Positions 23,157 to 33,689 of a stretch of DNA of 64,000 nt are shown piece by piece. The translations under genes and the position numbers were made by a program. Where the stretch lies: contig OZ038526.1 in the NCBI GenBank assembly GCA_964036665.1, forward strand, positions 24,428,001-24,492,000. Reading direction: 5' to 3'. The notes under the pieces are model-generated. The model was given only the letters and a program-made list of their open reading frames with translations, was not told the origin of the DNA and did not search any database. The stretch is from Gordius sp. MW1. Taxonomy: Eukaryota > Nematomorpha > Gordioida > Gordea > Gordiidae. Each line of letters starts with the position of its first letter. The first letter of the stretch is position 1.

Positions 23157-26060
23157 TTTTTCCTAGAGCTGTTTGTCACATTTAGTGGTCAGCTCCTTCA
23201 AGTACGTTCTCCATGTATTCCTGCACTTACACCAGCTTTGCTTTAGCTCGTACCTTCTCAAGTCCATATCTATTTTATACTTCCATGTCAGTTTAGACCT
23301 CCCTCTCTTTCGCTTACCTTCGACCTGCACTTTCTTGATACGATTTGCCAAGTGACTCTCCTCCCGTCTCTCCAAACATTTAGTTTATCCCTTATGTCTT
23401 GATTCCTTATATGGTCCTTTTTGCTTATTCCCAAGATCCATTTTAACATTCGCATCTCCATTGTAGCCAAGCTTTGTTCCTCTTTTGCCTTAATTGCCCA
23501 GGTTTCCGCTCCATACAATACCGTGGGTACAATAACGGTGTTATATAATCGTCCTTTCAACTTGCGTGGTATGTGTTTGTCACATAGGACACCACTTAAC
23601 TCCCTGAAATATAGCCAGCCTGCGTTTATTCTTGCCTTATTTCGTTTTCCACACCTCCGTCACATTGTACCCTAGAACCAAGATATTTGAATTCTTTCCT
23701 ACTGCTTAAACACCAATCTTCGATTTGCAGGTGTGTTTCTTTGGATTCATTCCCCGACTCCAAGCATACATATTCAGTTTTATATCGGCTGACCCTAAGG
23801 CCTTTGCTTTCAATTCGCTCCATCCAAACTTTTACCTGCTCTGCTAATTCCACATTTGAGCCTGCGCACAGGACCATATCATCCGCAAAGAGCATTGCCC
23901 AAGGTGATTCGCGTTTCAGGTTCTTCGTTATCGAATCCATTATTGTTATGAAGAGCAATGAACTTAGGGCCGATCCTTGATGTACACCGACATTTAGACT
24001 GAATCCCTTTGCTTTGATGTACCACTGTATGTCCTATTTCGTTTTTATACATATCCTTTATTAACATTATATATGCGTCGGGCACCACTAGAAGTCAGGC
24101 TATTCCATATCAACTGCCTTGGCACTTTAATGAAAGCTTCTTCAAGATCGATGAAACATATATGAAGATCCTTTTGTTTTTCCTTATATAATTCCATAAG
24201 CCTCCTAAGACCATGTATTGCATCTGAAGTCGACTTTCCAGCCATGAACCCAAATTGTCATTTATCTCTGAGATTATTTTTCGGAGTCTAGCTTCTATAA
24301 CCTTTTCCCACACCTTCTTTACGTGACTCGTTAACTTTATCCCTCGATAGTTGTTGCATTCTTGTACATTTCCTTTCAATTTATAGATAGGTATAACATA
24401 GCTTTCCCTCCACTCATCAGGCATCATACCACTTGCAAGTATTTTGTTAAACAGCTTTGCAAGTCGATGTACACCTAAGGGTCCTAGCATTTTGAAAGCT
24501 TCCATAGGTATATTATCAGGTCCCACCGCTCTACCCATGGTCATCTTTTAAGGCACCTGGTGAACCTTTTCTTCTGTCACTTCTAACTCTGGGTCATATT
24601 CATAGGTCTTGCTTTCGCAGTGGTCCGAAAACCCATTTTCACTGTTTAATAATTCTTTATAGTATAATTCCCAACGATCTATGATTTGATGGTCCAGAGT
24701 TAGAGTGATGCCATCTTTGCTCTTTGAGGTATTCACGTTTACTAGATCCTTTGAGTTCCTTGCCCTGGTCTTTGAGATTTAGTAGATAATTCTTTCCCCT
24801 TCTTTACTGGTTAACTTGGTATTCATATTCTCGTAGACCTCTGTTTTAGCCTTGGCTACACAACGTTTTGCCTCATTTTTAGCTTTCACATATGTAAATC
24901 GTGTTTCTTCATTTCTGTTGCCTGACCATAATTTGTAAAGCTTTCTTTTAAACTTGACCAGGCTTGCGTGTCTTCGTTTTACCACCATGTCTCCTTGTCT
25001 TTTTGCATACCTGGTTAATCTTCTCCTAAAACACATCTCGCTACTGATCGCGCCGTGTTAGCTATGTTATTCCACATATTGTTAGCATTATGCTGGTCAT
25101 CTATTTGCAGCCGTTCAACTATTTGATCATTGCATATATCTTTCAATTTTGCCGTAACCATGCTTTTGTGTTTTCGCCTTGGAGATGGTATAGTCCATCA
25201 CAACAAGTCAATGCTGGGCTGCAATAGCCTCACCTGGTATCACCTTACAATCTCGTACATTCTTTATTTCCTTTCTTGATATTAGGAGGAAGTCAATCTG
25301 CGAAGATCGATTTTCACATTTGTACGTTATTAGGTGATTTACATTCTTTTTGAAGAAGGTATTTGTGAGGCCAAATCAAATGCCACGGCTATTTTCAATA
25401 TTTCGTCCCCTTCATCGTTTCTAGCTCCGTATCCATTTCCACCATGGTACCGTTCAAATCCTTCTCTTGTTTTGCCTACGTGACCATTCATATCCGCTCC
25501 ATTATAACTATCTCGGCTCTGGGTATCATTCGTAGCGTTGCGTCTAATTCTTCCCGAAAGTCCTCTTTTTCTTCATCTGTGCATTCTGTTTGCGGAGCAT
25601 ATCCGGAAAATACATTAATTATTTGACCTTCTATGCATAGTTACAACATCATGAGTCGCCCACTTTTTCTTTGTACCTCAATGACTTTATCTTGCAGATG
25701 TGAGGCTATTATGATTGCCACGCCATTTTTATTCGTTTCTAGGCCATTGAATTAAAGTTTATAACCTTCACCTGTCATCCTTGCTTTTGCGCCTTTCCAT
25801 CTTGTTTCCTGTATACACGCTATATCAACCCGTCGCTTGCTGACTTGCTGAGGGTGTCAGCAACTTCTCGGCATTTTGCAGTCATCGTTCCAACATTTAG
25901 CGAGTCCACTCTCAATCTCGTTTTTAGCAAACTAGTTTCTTTAACTACATCCATTTGCGGAAGATGTAGTGACCCTCGTTGACTTTTCACATGATGGGCG
26001 CCTGCCATGCGCGTCGTTTACGGAGGACGCCCTAGCGCTTTCATTACTTTCATTATTACG
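23157..26060 (-). mobile_element. RTE-like LINE, near full length, inactivated
   Basis: Minus-strand LINE with 5' end near 26,060 and 3' end near 23,157 (terminus ...GTGACAAACAGCTCTAGG then A-rich). The endonuclease starts at about 26,008 (RLRVDSLNVGTMTAKCREV) and its C-terminal part is degraded to about 25,250. The linker 25,036-24,779 is basic. RT: 24,544-24,110 has GPDNIPMEAFK, LAKLFNKILASGMMPDEW and [20 protein letters not shown]; 24,245-24,045 has ICFIDLEEAFIKVPRQLIW; 23,958-23,626 has MLFADDMVLCAGSN. The C-terminal part (23,560-23,288) has TVLYGAETWAIK, then a basic tail to 23,163. Frames change several times, so it is dead. The copies at 0.6-2.1 and 3.2-5.5 kb belong to the same family. 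Confidence 0.88.
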
Positions 26061-26156
26061 AACGTTCATATAGCACTTGGATTAGGGGTGACGCTCGGCT
26101 TTTTAGGCCTGACAGCAGTTTTGACGTTGTGAGATATTTTTAATCTTTGAAATAAG

Positions 26157-26220
26157 TGCCGGAGGTGGTATCGAACCTGCAACCTCTTGCTTCAAAGTCT
26201 AAACTTATACACTACGCCCC
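26157..26220 (-). tRNA. tRNA-like relic or tRNA-derived SINE head
   Basis: The minus strand shows a box A-like TAGTGTATAAGTTT and a good box B (GGTTCGATACC) at tRNA spacing, with CTTTGAA in the anticodon-loop position. The acceptor and anticodon stems pair poorly and no clear anticodon is supported. It is therefore more likely a tRNA pseudogene or the 5' part of a SINE than a working tRNA. Confidence 0.4.
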
Positions 26221-26374
26221 GTGTATTTTATTAAAATAATTTTTATAAGTCATAATATTTAAATAAAACAAGCTATGGAAGGTTGCTAGCCCAATCCCAC
26301 TTATATTATATATACATTTGTTAAGGCAGTAAGACCGTATATTTACCTTGACAGCTAAATGTTTTCAACAAGGG

Positions 26375-26455
26375 TGTAGACATGTATAGGGGGGGGGGGG
26401 TACGTGACCCTTTGCCCCCCCCCCTCATTGAGAGTCTCCACATGTCATCCTAAAG
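26375..26455. repeat. Poly-G/poly-C short inverted repeat
   Basis: A G11 tract, about ten mixed bases, then a C10 tract, with flanking GACATGT / ACATGTC that can pair. Probably a small MITE-like foldback; no target duplication established. Confidence 0.4.
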
Positions 26456-26479
26456 CACGAATTTGAGGCTTCATAAATA

Positions 26480-28255
26480 TTTTTCGTAAGTCGTATATAT
26501 GCGTCAGGGATATTTTGTTTTCCTCAAGCACGACCATATTAATTCGCGACGGACGGTGTCATAAGCTTTGTCCAAGTAGATAAAGATCTGAAGGAGTTAC
26601 CACCATGACCTCCGTAACAAACTTTGGTAGAAGAGTGAATTTCTTATAAATGGAGAGCAAGCACGATTATACCCTTATTCAAAGGCAAAAGAGACCCTCA
26701 GGAGTGTGGCATTTACTGAGGTAATAAGCTAAGTAACGAGTCTAAAGCTATTGTAAAGGATCTTAGTATCAAGGCTTAAACACAAGGTGGAAATATCGGC
26801 TAATAAATCCAGGTCTGTAGCTAGTCCCCAATCGACCCACTAAAACAAATGATGGATAAACATGTCCACGGCATCCCATCAATGCTCCATAGGTATTTGA
26901 ACTGGGCTATTAGCTTTTCCTTTTTTATCTTTTTCGTTTGTCGTCCTAGCTTCATCCTCATGAAAGAGTACGACCTTGGCTCAATTGCAAAAAGAAATGC
27001 TTTGCTATTTGCAACATTCATTCCTTAAAATACCCTGTCCACTTTTCTGTACCTCCTTGTCGAATAAATATTAATTTTCTAAAAGTTTGTCCGATAGAAT
27101 ATGGGTTGACCATTCTTTGACTACTTTAAATGGAGATTTTTCTTCTTTTTGCCAATTTGTACATTAACCTGTTACCCCCTGTATAATAGAGTTTGTTAGC
27201 CATCTCGATGTAAGAGACACTATTACAACGGCCTTCTTGGCAGCGTATGTCTCTTTATATTCTTGATAACCCTTAAACTATTCATATTTATGCCACATAT
27301 ATGGGAATCTTTTCTTTGATAAAATCCTTAACCTTTTTATCCAAACATCATATTTAAAGATTTGCCTCCTTTGGTCTATCCTAAAACCTTACCGACGTTT
27401 TATTTATATCCGCGAAATAGCGTCTCCCACTCTTCCTCTTGGTTTTGTTCCAACTTCCTAGCATCAAAAAGTGTGGAGGCTTTCTACCTACTTTAGCATT
27501 TAATGTATATTGAAAGATTCGTTAACCTTTATTCCTTCTTAAATTTTTCTTTCAATATCCACAAGTGAACCATATTGCCTAGATATTTTTCCTCATTAAA
27601 ATACGTTGTTGGAACTTTAATCCTATCAAAATTTCTTTGTCGTGTTACTTGATAGTCATTTGACTAAAATGTTTTCCATTTCTTTAAGTCGCAATATTAT
27701 TTCCGCGCTTCTGAAAGTAGGTGTTAACGAATGTCCTGTCTAATGCTTGGATTACTTTAAATGGGTTTGCCCCTTCTTTATTCTTCAGGCTATGCTCATT
27801 GCTTTCAGGATTTTGCTCATAGTTAAAACACGTGGGCGCTGAAATAGGCCTCAATAATCAATTTTACTTACTTTCGTATTCCTTAAATACCCTTTTACAA
27901 TAAATTGATGAAAATGCCTATCTCTGTTTTCATACACCCAGTACGAGAATACGCACATATAGTAGTTCTTTATCTTCATAACGCTGTCTTGACATAGGTT
28001 TAACTTCTGATCAAAACTAATTCACCTAGCACTACGATAGGTACCCCAACTTGCCGATACTGTTGGTAACTTGCAACGCTTTCCTAAATCCCAACCCATA
28101 TTCCACCATGTTATTCGCATTCTATCTACAACCAGATTCCGTAACCGCCTTCGTCGTAAGTCAGGCGGTAACCCTAGTGTGTTTTCACGGTTAAGAGATA
28201 TTACGCGCTGTTTATGGAGGATACCCTAGCCTTTTGTAGAATACACTTTCCCACC
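26480..28255. mobile_element. Rearranged RTE-like LINE fragments in alternating orientation
   Basis: 26,480-26,580 is minus-strand RT sequence (complement of FIYLDKAYDTV-type coding). 26,585-26,855 is plus-strand and aligns with 12,650-12,960 of the plus LINE (GAGTTACCACCATGACC..., TGGAGAGCAAGCACGA). 26,860-28,255 is minus-strand again, running from the PDGIPMEAL block back to the 5' end near 28,200. All parts belong to the 10.9-kb family. The +/- switch inside one copy points to twin priming or later inversion. Confidence 0.65.
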
Positions 28256-29171
28256 TTATTAAAATTTGACTTTATTATTTATGTACATTCGTTTTTGGAT
28301 AAAAGGATAAGATGCCAGAAATAATTTTAAAAAATTTAGTTTATATTAAGATTAAAAATCAGGTAAATAATAACACTTACCTAATTTTTGTATAGATACA
28401 CCTAAATAATTATTTTAGAAATTTGTGATTTAAACAATAATTCAATTAAAATTTGTCATCTTACATTTAACATAAATAATTGGCATTCGTCGATTAAAGC
28501 AATTTAACTATTTTATGAACCTATATTTTTTAAAATGTGTAAATTTTAAAAGATTATTTAAAACGTTTGGTCCAAAATTAATAAATATATTAGATAGTTT
28601 TGCCCAATATTTAATAAAAGTATTTATTTATTCAAATAATCGGTGACTTAATTCCACAACACAATAAATAGCCAAAATTTTTGACAGCTGTATTTAATGG
28701 ACCTCTGCACACCTAAATTGACAATAAATGTTGGTCTTGTCGCCTTTCTAGTAGTTTGTATAATACTGGTCTTTTCGGTAGGTAAATTATTTTTAATCTG
28801 AATCACACAATTTTTAATAATCTCTTTCAACATTTTCGCAACGGAACCTTAAACGCTGTTAGTTGTAACGTCTATGGTTTGTTACATAGTCTAATACGCA
28901 AAACTTTAAAGTAAAAATGTTAATAGTTTTTAACAATTTTTTAAAATATTAAGATAATCGATATCACAACTTTAAATTCATTTGCAATATAGGCTCAAAA
29001 TGTTGTTTAGAGCTAAAGAACATTTTAATTTTTAGTATTGCTACGTTTATTAACTAGTTTTTAACAACATTTATTTTTGTAAAGTCATGTGACAAATATA
29101 TTTACAATAGTTTTGTAATATAAATATCACTGGACATATAATTTTAGTAACTTGTAATTAAAAAAATGTGG
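28256..29171. other. AT-rich region downstream of the lipase pseudogene
   Basis: No ORF, RNA or repeat end could be supported. It would hold the 3' UTR of the minus-strand lipase-like gene. Confidence 0.4.
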
Positions 29172-29227
29172 TTAAAAGGCTATTGAAGAAAGTATGACAG
29201 AATTGTTAAATGTCGTTTGATTTGGTC
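29172..29227 (-). pseudogene. Lipase-like last exon, part downstream of Gypsy-1
   Basis: The frame of the 33.4-kb exon continues here if Gypsy-1 and one copy of its CTATC duplication are disregarded: GGA codon split at the insertion, then PNQTTFNNSVILSSIAF and TAA at 29,174-29,172. The continuity of frame across a clean insertion supports the exon call. Confidence 0.7.
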
Positions 29228-29232
29228 CTATC

Positions 29233-29415
29233 TATAGGATATCCAGTAAGATAAACACTTTATTGGATAAGACAAAAAGTAACTGTTGGTAATTACAATA
29301 ACACGTTTAAATAGACATTCAATTTAAGAACAATAAACAATCAATTAACATTGTATTGCAATTCAAACGCTCAAGGTCATTGCCAATTAGGTAGATAGTA
29401 TTTGCATACATTACA
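29233..29415 (-). repeat. Gypsy-1 3' LTR
   Basis: 183 bp, minus orientation, starting TGTAATGTATGC at 29,415 directly after the polypurine tract and ending ...GGATATCCTATA at 29,233. Same length as the partner LTR. Confidence 0.95.
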
Positions 29416-29427
29416 TTACTCCCCCAT

Positions 29428-31767
29428 TTAAAGTTGCCCTCCATCGTATCGATCAGGTGGTTTGGATACCCTTTTGTGTTCTAGAATGTTTCGCTCTGAC
29501 ACCGCACCTTGGTCGATCGTTGTTCTTTCCCGTAACTGATCTCCGTGTTTCCTTCTTGTATTTCCGTCTATATTAACGTCATACGTAGTCGAACTTGTTC
29601 GTGCTTCTACAAGTCCTTCCCTCCATCCCGGACTTGTGTCATTATGTACCCACACCTGCTGCTCGGGTTCGAAGAATCTTTCTTGGGTCCATCGGTTTTT
29701 ATAGTACTTTTGTTTCCAGATCGATTCTTCAACCTTGTCGCGAGTCGTTCTTCTGAGCTGGTCTAGCGTCGTACGAATCCTGCGATTGAACATCGCCTCA
29801 GCCGGGCTAATCCCTGTAGTCACGTTTTGACTACTACGCATGCTCATTAATACTTGTAGTAAGTTTAACGAGTCATTAACCCCCGACTTTTGATTCGCAT
29901 AGAACTTACTTTTAATAGTTCTAATATATCTCTCAGCTAAACCATTAGATTTGGGGTGGTAGGGCGGACCCGTAAATTGAACTATGCCATTGTTTTTACA
30001 AAAAATTTTAAATTCCGTAGATTTAAATTGCGGGCCATTGTCACTGACAATATATCTAGGTAACCCAAAACGCGCAAAAATTGTCCTTAAATTTTGAATA
30101 ATTTTTGTTGAGTTTATCTCGCCCAGCACCATTACTTCGGGCCATTTGGTAAAAGCATCAATGCAAACTAACCAATACTTCTTATTGATGGGTCCCGCTA
30201 AGTCTATGTGAACCCGTTCCCAAGGCTTGTTAGGAACGTTCCAAGCGTATAGGGGTACCTCTTTAATGTTTGGTCGTTCTTCTTGACAATATTTACATGT
30301 ATTTACGTATTTTTCTATGTCTAAGTCAATATTATTCCAGTATACATAATATCTCCCTAATGACTTCATAGCCACGATTCCCGGATGACCATCATGTAAA
30401 ATTTTAAGAATATCTGGCCTTAATTTTTCCGGAATTATAAGTCGATCTTTATAAAATAAAAGATTATTTTCGAAAGAAATGTAATTTCTTAATTGCAGGT
30501 ATTTCCGTACGTTATCGTTATTTGAAGAGCCTTGCCATCTATTTTTAAATTGCTCTATAACTTCTTTAAGTACATTATCTTTTATTGTTTCCTCTACAAT
30601 ATTTTTTGTATTCAAAGTCAAATCATCGATTAGTTGTAATTTAATTCTTCGAATATCATTATCTATGTTTAAATTATGAGGTGAATCCTTTAGGCATAAA
30701 CGAGAAAGTGCGTCAGCACACTGATTAGATTTCCCAGGAATGTATTTTATATCATAATCATATTGAAGTAATTTAATTGCCCATCTTAGTAACCTATTAT
30801 TCGTTATTTTACTAAGATCCCGGTTTGTCCCAAAAATATTTATAAGAGGGTGGTGGTCTGTCTGAATTGTAAATTTACGACCATAAATATACTGATGGAA
30901 TTTGTTTATCGCATAAATTACTGCCGATGCCTCTCTGTCGATGACAGAGTAATTTTTCTCAGCGGGATTTAGGGAACGAGAGGCGTAGGCAATAGGTTTT
31001 TCTTGGCCTGAGGAAAACTTATGCGCTATAACTGCTCCTAGACCTAAATCTGACGCGTCGATTGAAATTATGATAGGCAATTCTTTTTGATATGGCACTA
31101 TAGTTTTTCTGTTAGAAATTATAGTTTTAACTTTTTCAAAAGTTAATTTTTCTAAGTCGCCCCATACCCATTTTGTATTTATGGATGTTAATTTGTATAA
31201 AGGAGCGCAATTTATCTGAAGTTTGGGGATAAAAGTTTCTAAATAGTTTACCAACCCAAGGAAAGAACGAAGTTCCTTTTTGTTTTCGGGTGTTTTAAAA
31301 CTTTTAATCTTTAGAACCTTATCCTCACTCGCTGTTATACCTTCACTATTAATTATATGTCCTAAGTATTTGACAGACTTTTTAAATAGTTGCATTTTTG
31401 TTTGAGATGTTGTTAAACCAACTGTTTGAAAGAGATTTAATACTATTACTAATTTGTTTAAGTGATCCTTTTCGTTTTTACCGCTAATTATAACATCGTC
31501 CATAAAGACGCTCACCCCGGGTATGTTATTAACCAATTGTCTCATAAACCTATGAAAGATAATCGGCGCTGTTGTGAGCCCAAACGGTAATCTCTTATAA
31601 CGAAAATATCCTACATGCGTTGATATGTTTAAATATTTCCTTGATTTCTCATCAAGTTCAAGCTGTAAAAAGGCATCCCTGAGATCAATGATAGAAAAAA
31701 TTTTACCTCCGGCTATTCTTTCGGCCACGTCACTGAAAGTCGGTAAAATATCCTGATCTTTAGCCAA
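29428..31767 (-). CDS. pol: Gypsy-1 RT core, RNase H and integrase
   Basis: 779 codons. RT has the DLRDAFLQL motif and catalytic FMDD near residues 88-91. RNase H starts near residue 225 (IDASDLGLGAV) with YASRSLNPAEKNYSVIDREA and the TDHHPL block. Integrase has an HHCC zinc domain (HDGHPG...CKYCQ), Asp in HIDLAGP, Asp in IVSDNGPQF and Glu in KSNGLAERY, which complete the DDE triad. The C-terminal tail has the GWREGLVEARTSSTTY fold seen in Gypsy integrases. The start shown is the first Met after the frameshift; in an intact copy it would be one frame with the protease ORF. Confidence 0.93.
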   Translation of the reverse strand: MAKDQDILPTFSDVAERIAGGKIFSIIDLRDAFLQLELDEKSRKYLNISTHVGYFRYKRLPFGLTTAPIIFHRFMRQLVNNIPGVSVFMDDVIISGKNEKDHLNKLVIVLNLFQTVGLTTSQTKMQLFKKSVKYLGHIINSEGITASEDKVLKIKSFKTPENKKELRSFLGLVNYLETFIPKLQINCAPLYKLTSINTKWVWGDLEKLTFEKVKTIISNRKTIVPYQKELPIIISIDASDLGLGAVIAHKFSSGQEKPIAYASRSLNPAEKNYSVIDREASAVIYAINKFHQYIYGRKFTIQTDHHPLINIFGTNRDLSKITNNRLLRWAIKLLQYDYDIKYIPGKSNQCADALSRLCLKDSPHNLNIDNDIRRIKLQLIDDLTLNTKNIVEETIKDNVLKEVIEQFKNRWQGSSNNDNVRKYLQLRNYISFENNLLFYKDRLIIPEKLRPDILKILHDGHPGIVAMKSLGRYYVYWNNIDLDIEKYVNTCKYCQEERPNIKEVPLYAWNVPNKPWERVHIDLAGPINKKYWLVCIDAFTKWPEVMVLGEINSTKIIQNLRTIFARFGLPRYIVSDNGPQFKSTEFKIFCKNNGIVQFTGPPYHPKSNGLAERYIRTIKSKFYANQKSGVNDSLNLLQVLMSMRSSQNVTTGISPAEAMFNRRIRTTLDQLRRTTRDKVEESIWKQKYYKNRWTQERFFEPEQQVWVHNDTSPGWREGLVEARTSSTTYDVNIDGNTRRKHGDQLRERTTIDQGAVSERNILEHKRVSKPPDRYDGGQL

Positions 31768-32423
31768 GTGTGATTTATGGTTAAACGAAAATCACCACAT
31801 ATACGCACCTGCCCTGTTTTCTTCTTAACATTTACCGTTGGCGTAGCCCATTTAATCGGCGTTAAAGTAGGATTAACTTTTTCAATGACGTCTTCGTTAA
31901 GTAGCCGTTGTAGTTCATCTTCTACAGCTTGTCGTAGTGGAAACGGTACTCTTCTTGCTGCAAACATTTTTGGCATCGCATCATCATTGATTTCCAGTGT
32001 CACTTTGAAGTCTTTTACTTTTCCTAATTTATCGGAAAAGAGATGGGGAAATTGTTTAAGAATTGCATGTACATTTGAAGGTATTTCAATAATAGAATTT
32101 AGGCAAACCAGCTTTGGTAAAGTTAAGTTAAATTTGGAGATAAAAGGCATACCAAATATTGCTGAACCTTTACCTTGGATGACATAAATATCTAAGTACT
32201 TTGTCACACCACCAACGTCCACCTTCACTTTGGTTTTACCGAGTGTTGAAATAGCCGTTCTACCATAGCCGTATATCTTCGGAGCTTGGTAAAGTTTAGG
32301 CTTGCCGATTCGAGACCACGTTATTTCATCAATGACGCTACATGCAGCACCCGTATCGAAGATCATTTCATAGGGTATAAATTCGTACGTTAATGTGAGC
32401 TTTGGTGTGTCGATCGGAGTCAT
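31713..32423 (-). CDS. pol: Gypsy-1 protease and N-terminal RT segment
   Basis: The aspartic protease is recognised by MIFDTGAACSVID (DTG active site) and AIFGMPFISKFNL. The N-terminal RT region has AARRVPFPLRQAVEDEL, NEDVIEKVNPT and GQVRICGDFR. The frame overlaps gag by about 55 nt from the Met and is open for a few more codons upstream. Expression could use +1 frameshifting or re-initiation. The true RT frame is lost after FRLTINHT by a one-base deletion, so the last residues here are out of frame. Confidence 0.88.
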   Translation of the reverse strand: MTPIDTPKLTLTYEFIPYEMIFDTGAACSVIDEITWSRIGKPKLYQAPKIYGYGRTAISTLGKTKVKVDVGGVTKYLDIYVIQGKGSAIFGMPFISKFNLTLPKLVCLNSIIEIPSNVHAILKQFPHLFSDKLGKVKDFKVTLEINDDAMPKMFAARRVPFPLRQAVEDELQRLLNEDVIEKVNPTLTPIKWATPTVNVKKKTGQVRICGDFRLTINHTWLKIRIFYRLSVTWPKE

Positions 32424-33156
32424 GGTTGATGGCTGATAACGTATTCATCACCATTCTACAATTTTTAGCTATATGGCCTGGTTTCCCACAACGATAACAT
32501 TTAGGGGGTGGCTTTTTCCTAAAGGTGCTAAATTTAGGAAAATGTACATCTCTATTGTTGAAGTTATTAAACGACTGCTTAACCTTGTTTACTTCAACAG
32601 CCCTCGATGTTTCGTGTTCTACCGAATCTAACGCCAATGCTAGATTAACTGTTTCTTCGAAACTTATGTTACCACTCGGATACTTAGCTCTTAACTCAAT
32701 GTTAAGCCTTGGTAAGTTACATCCTAGGACAAATATGTCCTTTAACACCTCGTCTAGATTATTTCCAAATTTACAGTTTTTCATAAGAAATTTCAACCGA
32801 ATACTAAAGTCAATAATACTTTCGTTATTTCTAATTGCCTTATAAAATTGTTCTCTATGACGATAAATAGAAAACTTATTTGCGAATATACTCCTAAGGG
32901 CTATAATTATCTCATCGTAATTAGTTTTGTCTACTAATTTTGGATATAAGTAGTCCCTTATTTTAGTTAAATTATTCAGTCCTACGTAAGTGAGTAACAA
33001 AGTTTTTCGCCTATCTCCAGAGATATCTCTTAACTTAAATAAGAGATCAATGTTGAATAAATAGTCATCAATCGAATTACCTGGATCATACAGAATTGAA
33101 TCCTTCAATTCCTTTGAGTAATCGCAAGAAAAATTCGTCTCCGGTTTGATGGCCAT
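32368..33156 (-). CDS. gag: Gypsy-1 gag polyprotein
   Basis: 262 codons. The capsid-like helical region (residues about 15-190) includes RDYLYPK and HREQFYKAIRNNESIIDFSI. A CCHC zinc knuckle CYRCGKPGHIAKNC lies near residue 220 and binds RNA in related elements. The ORF overlaps the protease frame, which lies +1 relative to it. No env-like ORF is present. The related older copy at 55.1 kb keeps the same order. Confidence 0.9.
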   Translation of the reverse strand: MAIKPETNFSCDYSKELKDSILYDPGNSIDDYLFNIDLLFKLRDISGDRRKTLLLTYVGLNNLTKIRDYLYPKLVDKTNYDEIIIALRSIFANKFSIYRHREQFYKAIRNNESIIDFSIRLKFLMKNCKFGNNLDEVLKDIFVLGCNLPRLNIELRAKYPSGNISFEETVNLALALDSVEHETSRAVEVNKVKQSFNNFNNRDVHFPKFSTFRKKPPPKCYRCGKPGHIAKNCRMVMNTLSAINHDSDRHTKAHINVRIYTL

Positions 33157-33262
33157 CTGAAAATAATATGGATAATCTTTTTATTTCAGTTCAACGAGGT
33201 AGGGAGCGTCTTCTAAACGAGGTTGAGTTTAAGGTCCAAGGGTTCTAAGGCCTCGTCGCCAT

Positions 33263-33445
33263 TATAGGATATCCAGTAAGATAAACACTTTATTGGATAA
33301 GACAAAAAGTAACTGTTGGTAATTACAATAACACGTTTAAATAGACATTCAATTTAGGAACAATAAACAATCAATTAACATTGTATTGCAATTCAAACGC
33401 TCAAGGTCATTGCCAATTAGGTAGATAGTATTTGCATACATTACA
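33263..33445 (-). repeat. Gypsy-1 5' LTR
   Basis: 183-bp partner of the LTR at 29,233-29,415 with a single A/G difference noticed. Followed in element orientation by ATGGCGACGAGGCC, a likely primer-binding site. Confidence 0.95.
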
Positions 33446-33686
33446 CTATCGTTTCCTCCACACATTTTACCGCCTTGATAATTTTGTCATAAACTGTTTG
33501 CCCTACTAACGATCCATTTAAGAAGTCATTAGGATCAGCTTCTGGGAGAGTCACGTTAGCGATTAAATGCTGAATTTCGGCCATTAATATACCGACATGC
33601 TTAGGGTGAGCTAAAGAATCCCGACCCCCGGAAAATATCATGGTAGGGACCAAGTATGTGCTCATATTGTAAGCTGGAGGTGCAAC
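33446..33686 (-). pseudogene. Lipase-like last exon, part upstream of Gypsy-1
   Basis: Starts after TTTATTAG with VAPPAYNMSTYLVPTMIFSGG, then RDSLAHPKHV (catalytic Asp region, GG.D.LA.P.DV in the family) and ADPNDFLNG, where active lipases have NHxDF, so the catalytic His is missing. It ends QTVYDKIIKAVKCVEETI and is cut by Gypsy-1 at the CTATC duplication. Confidence 0.82.
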
Positions 33687-33689
33687 CTA

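Larger units (their letters stand above)
29233..33445 (-). mobile_element. Gypsy-1: young Ty3/Gypsy LTR retrotransposon
   Basis: Two 183-bp LTRs (29,233-29,415 and 33,263-33,445) that differ at one position I could find (CAATTTAAG versus CAATTTAGG). The target duplication is CTATC (29,228-29,232 and 33,446-33,450). In element orientation the LTR starts TGTAATG, a TGGCGACGAGG primer-binding-like site follows the 5' LTR, and a polypurine tract (AAATGGGGGAGTAA) precedes the 3' LTR. It encodes gag, protease, RT, RNase H and integrase and no envelope. One single-base frameshift near 31,770 interrupts RT. It is inserted in the last exon of the lipase pseudogene. Confidence 0.95.

Noticed and set aside
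31777-32187. 136-codon plus-strand ORF antisense to Gypsy-1
   Set aside because: Shadow of the protease/RT coding strand.
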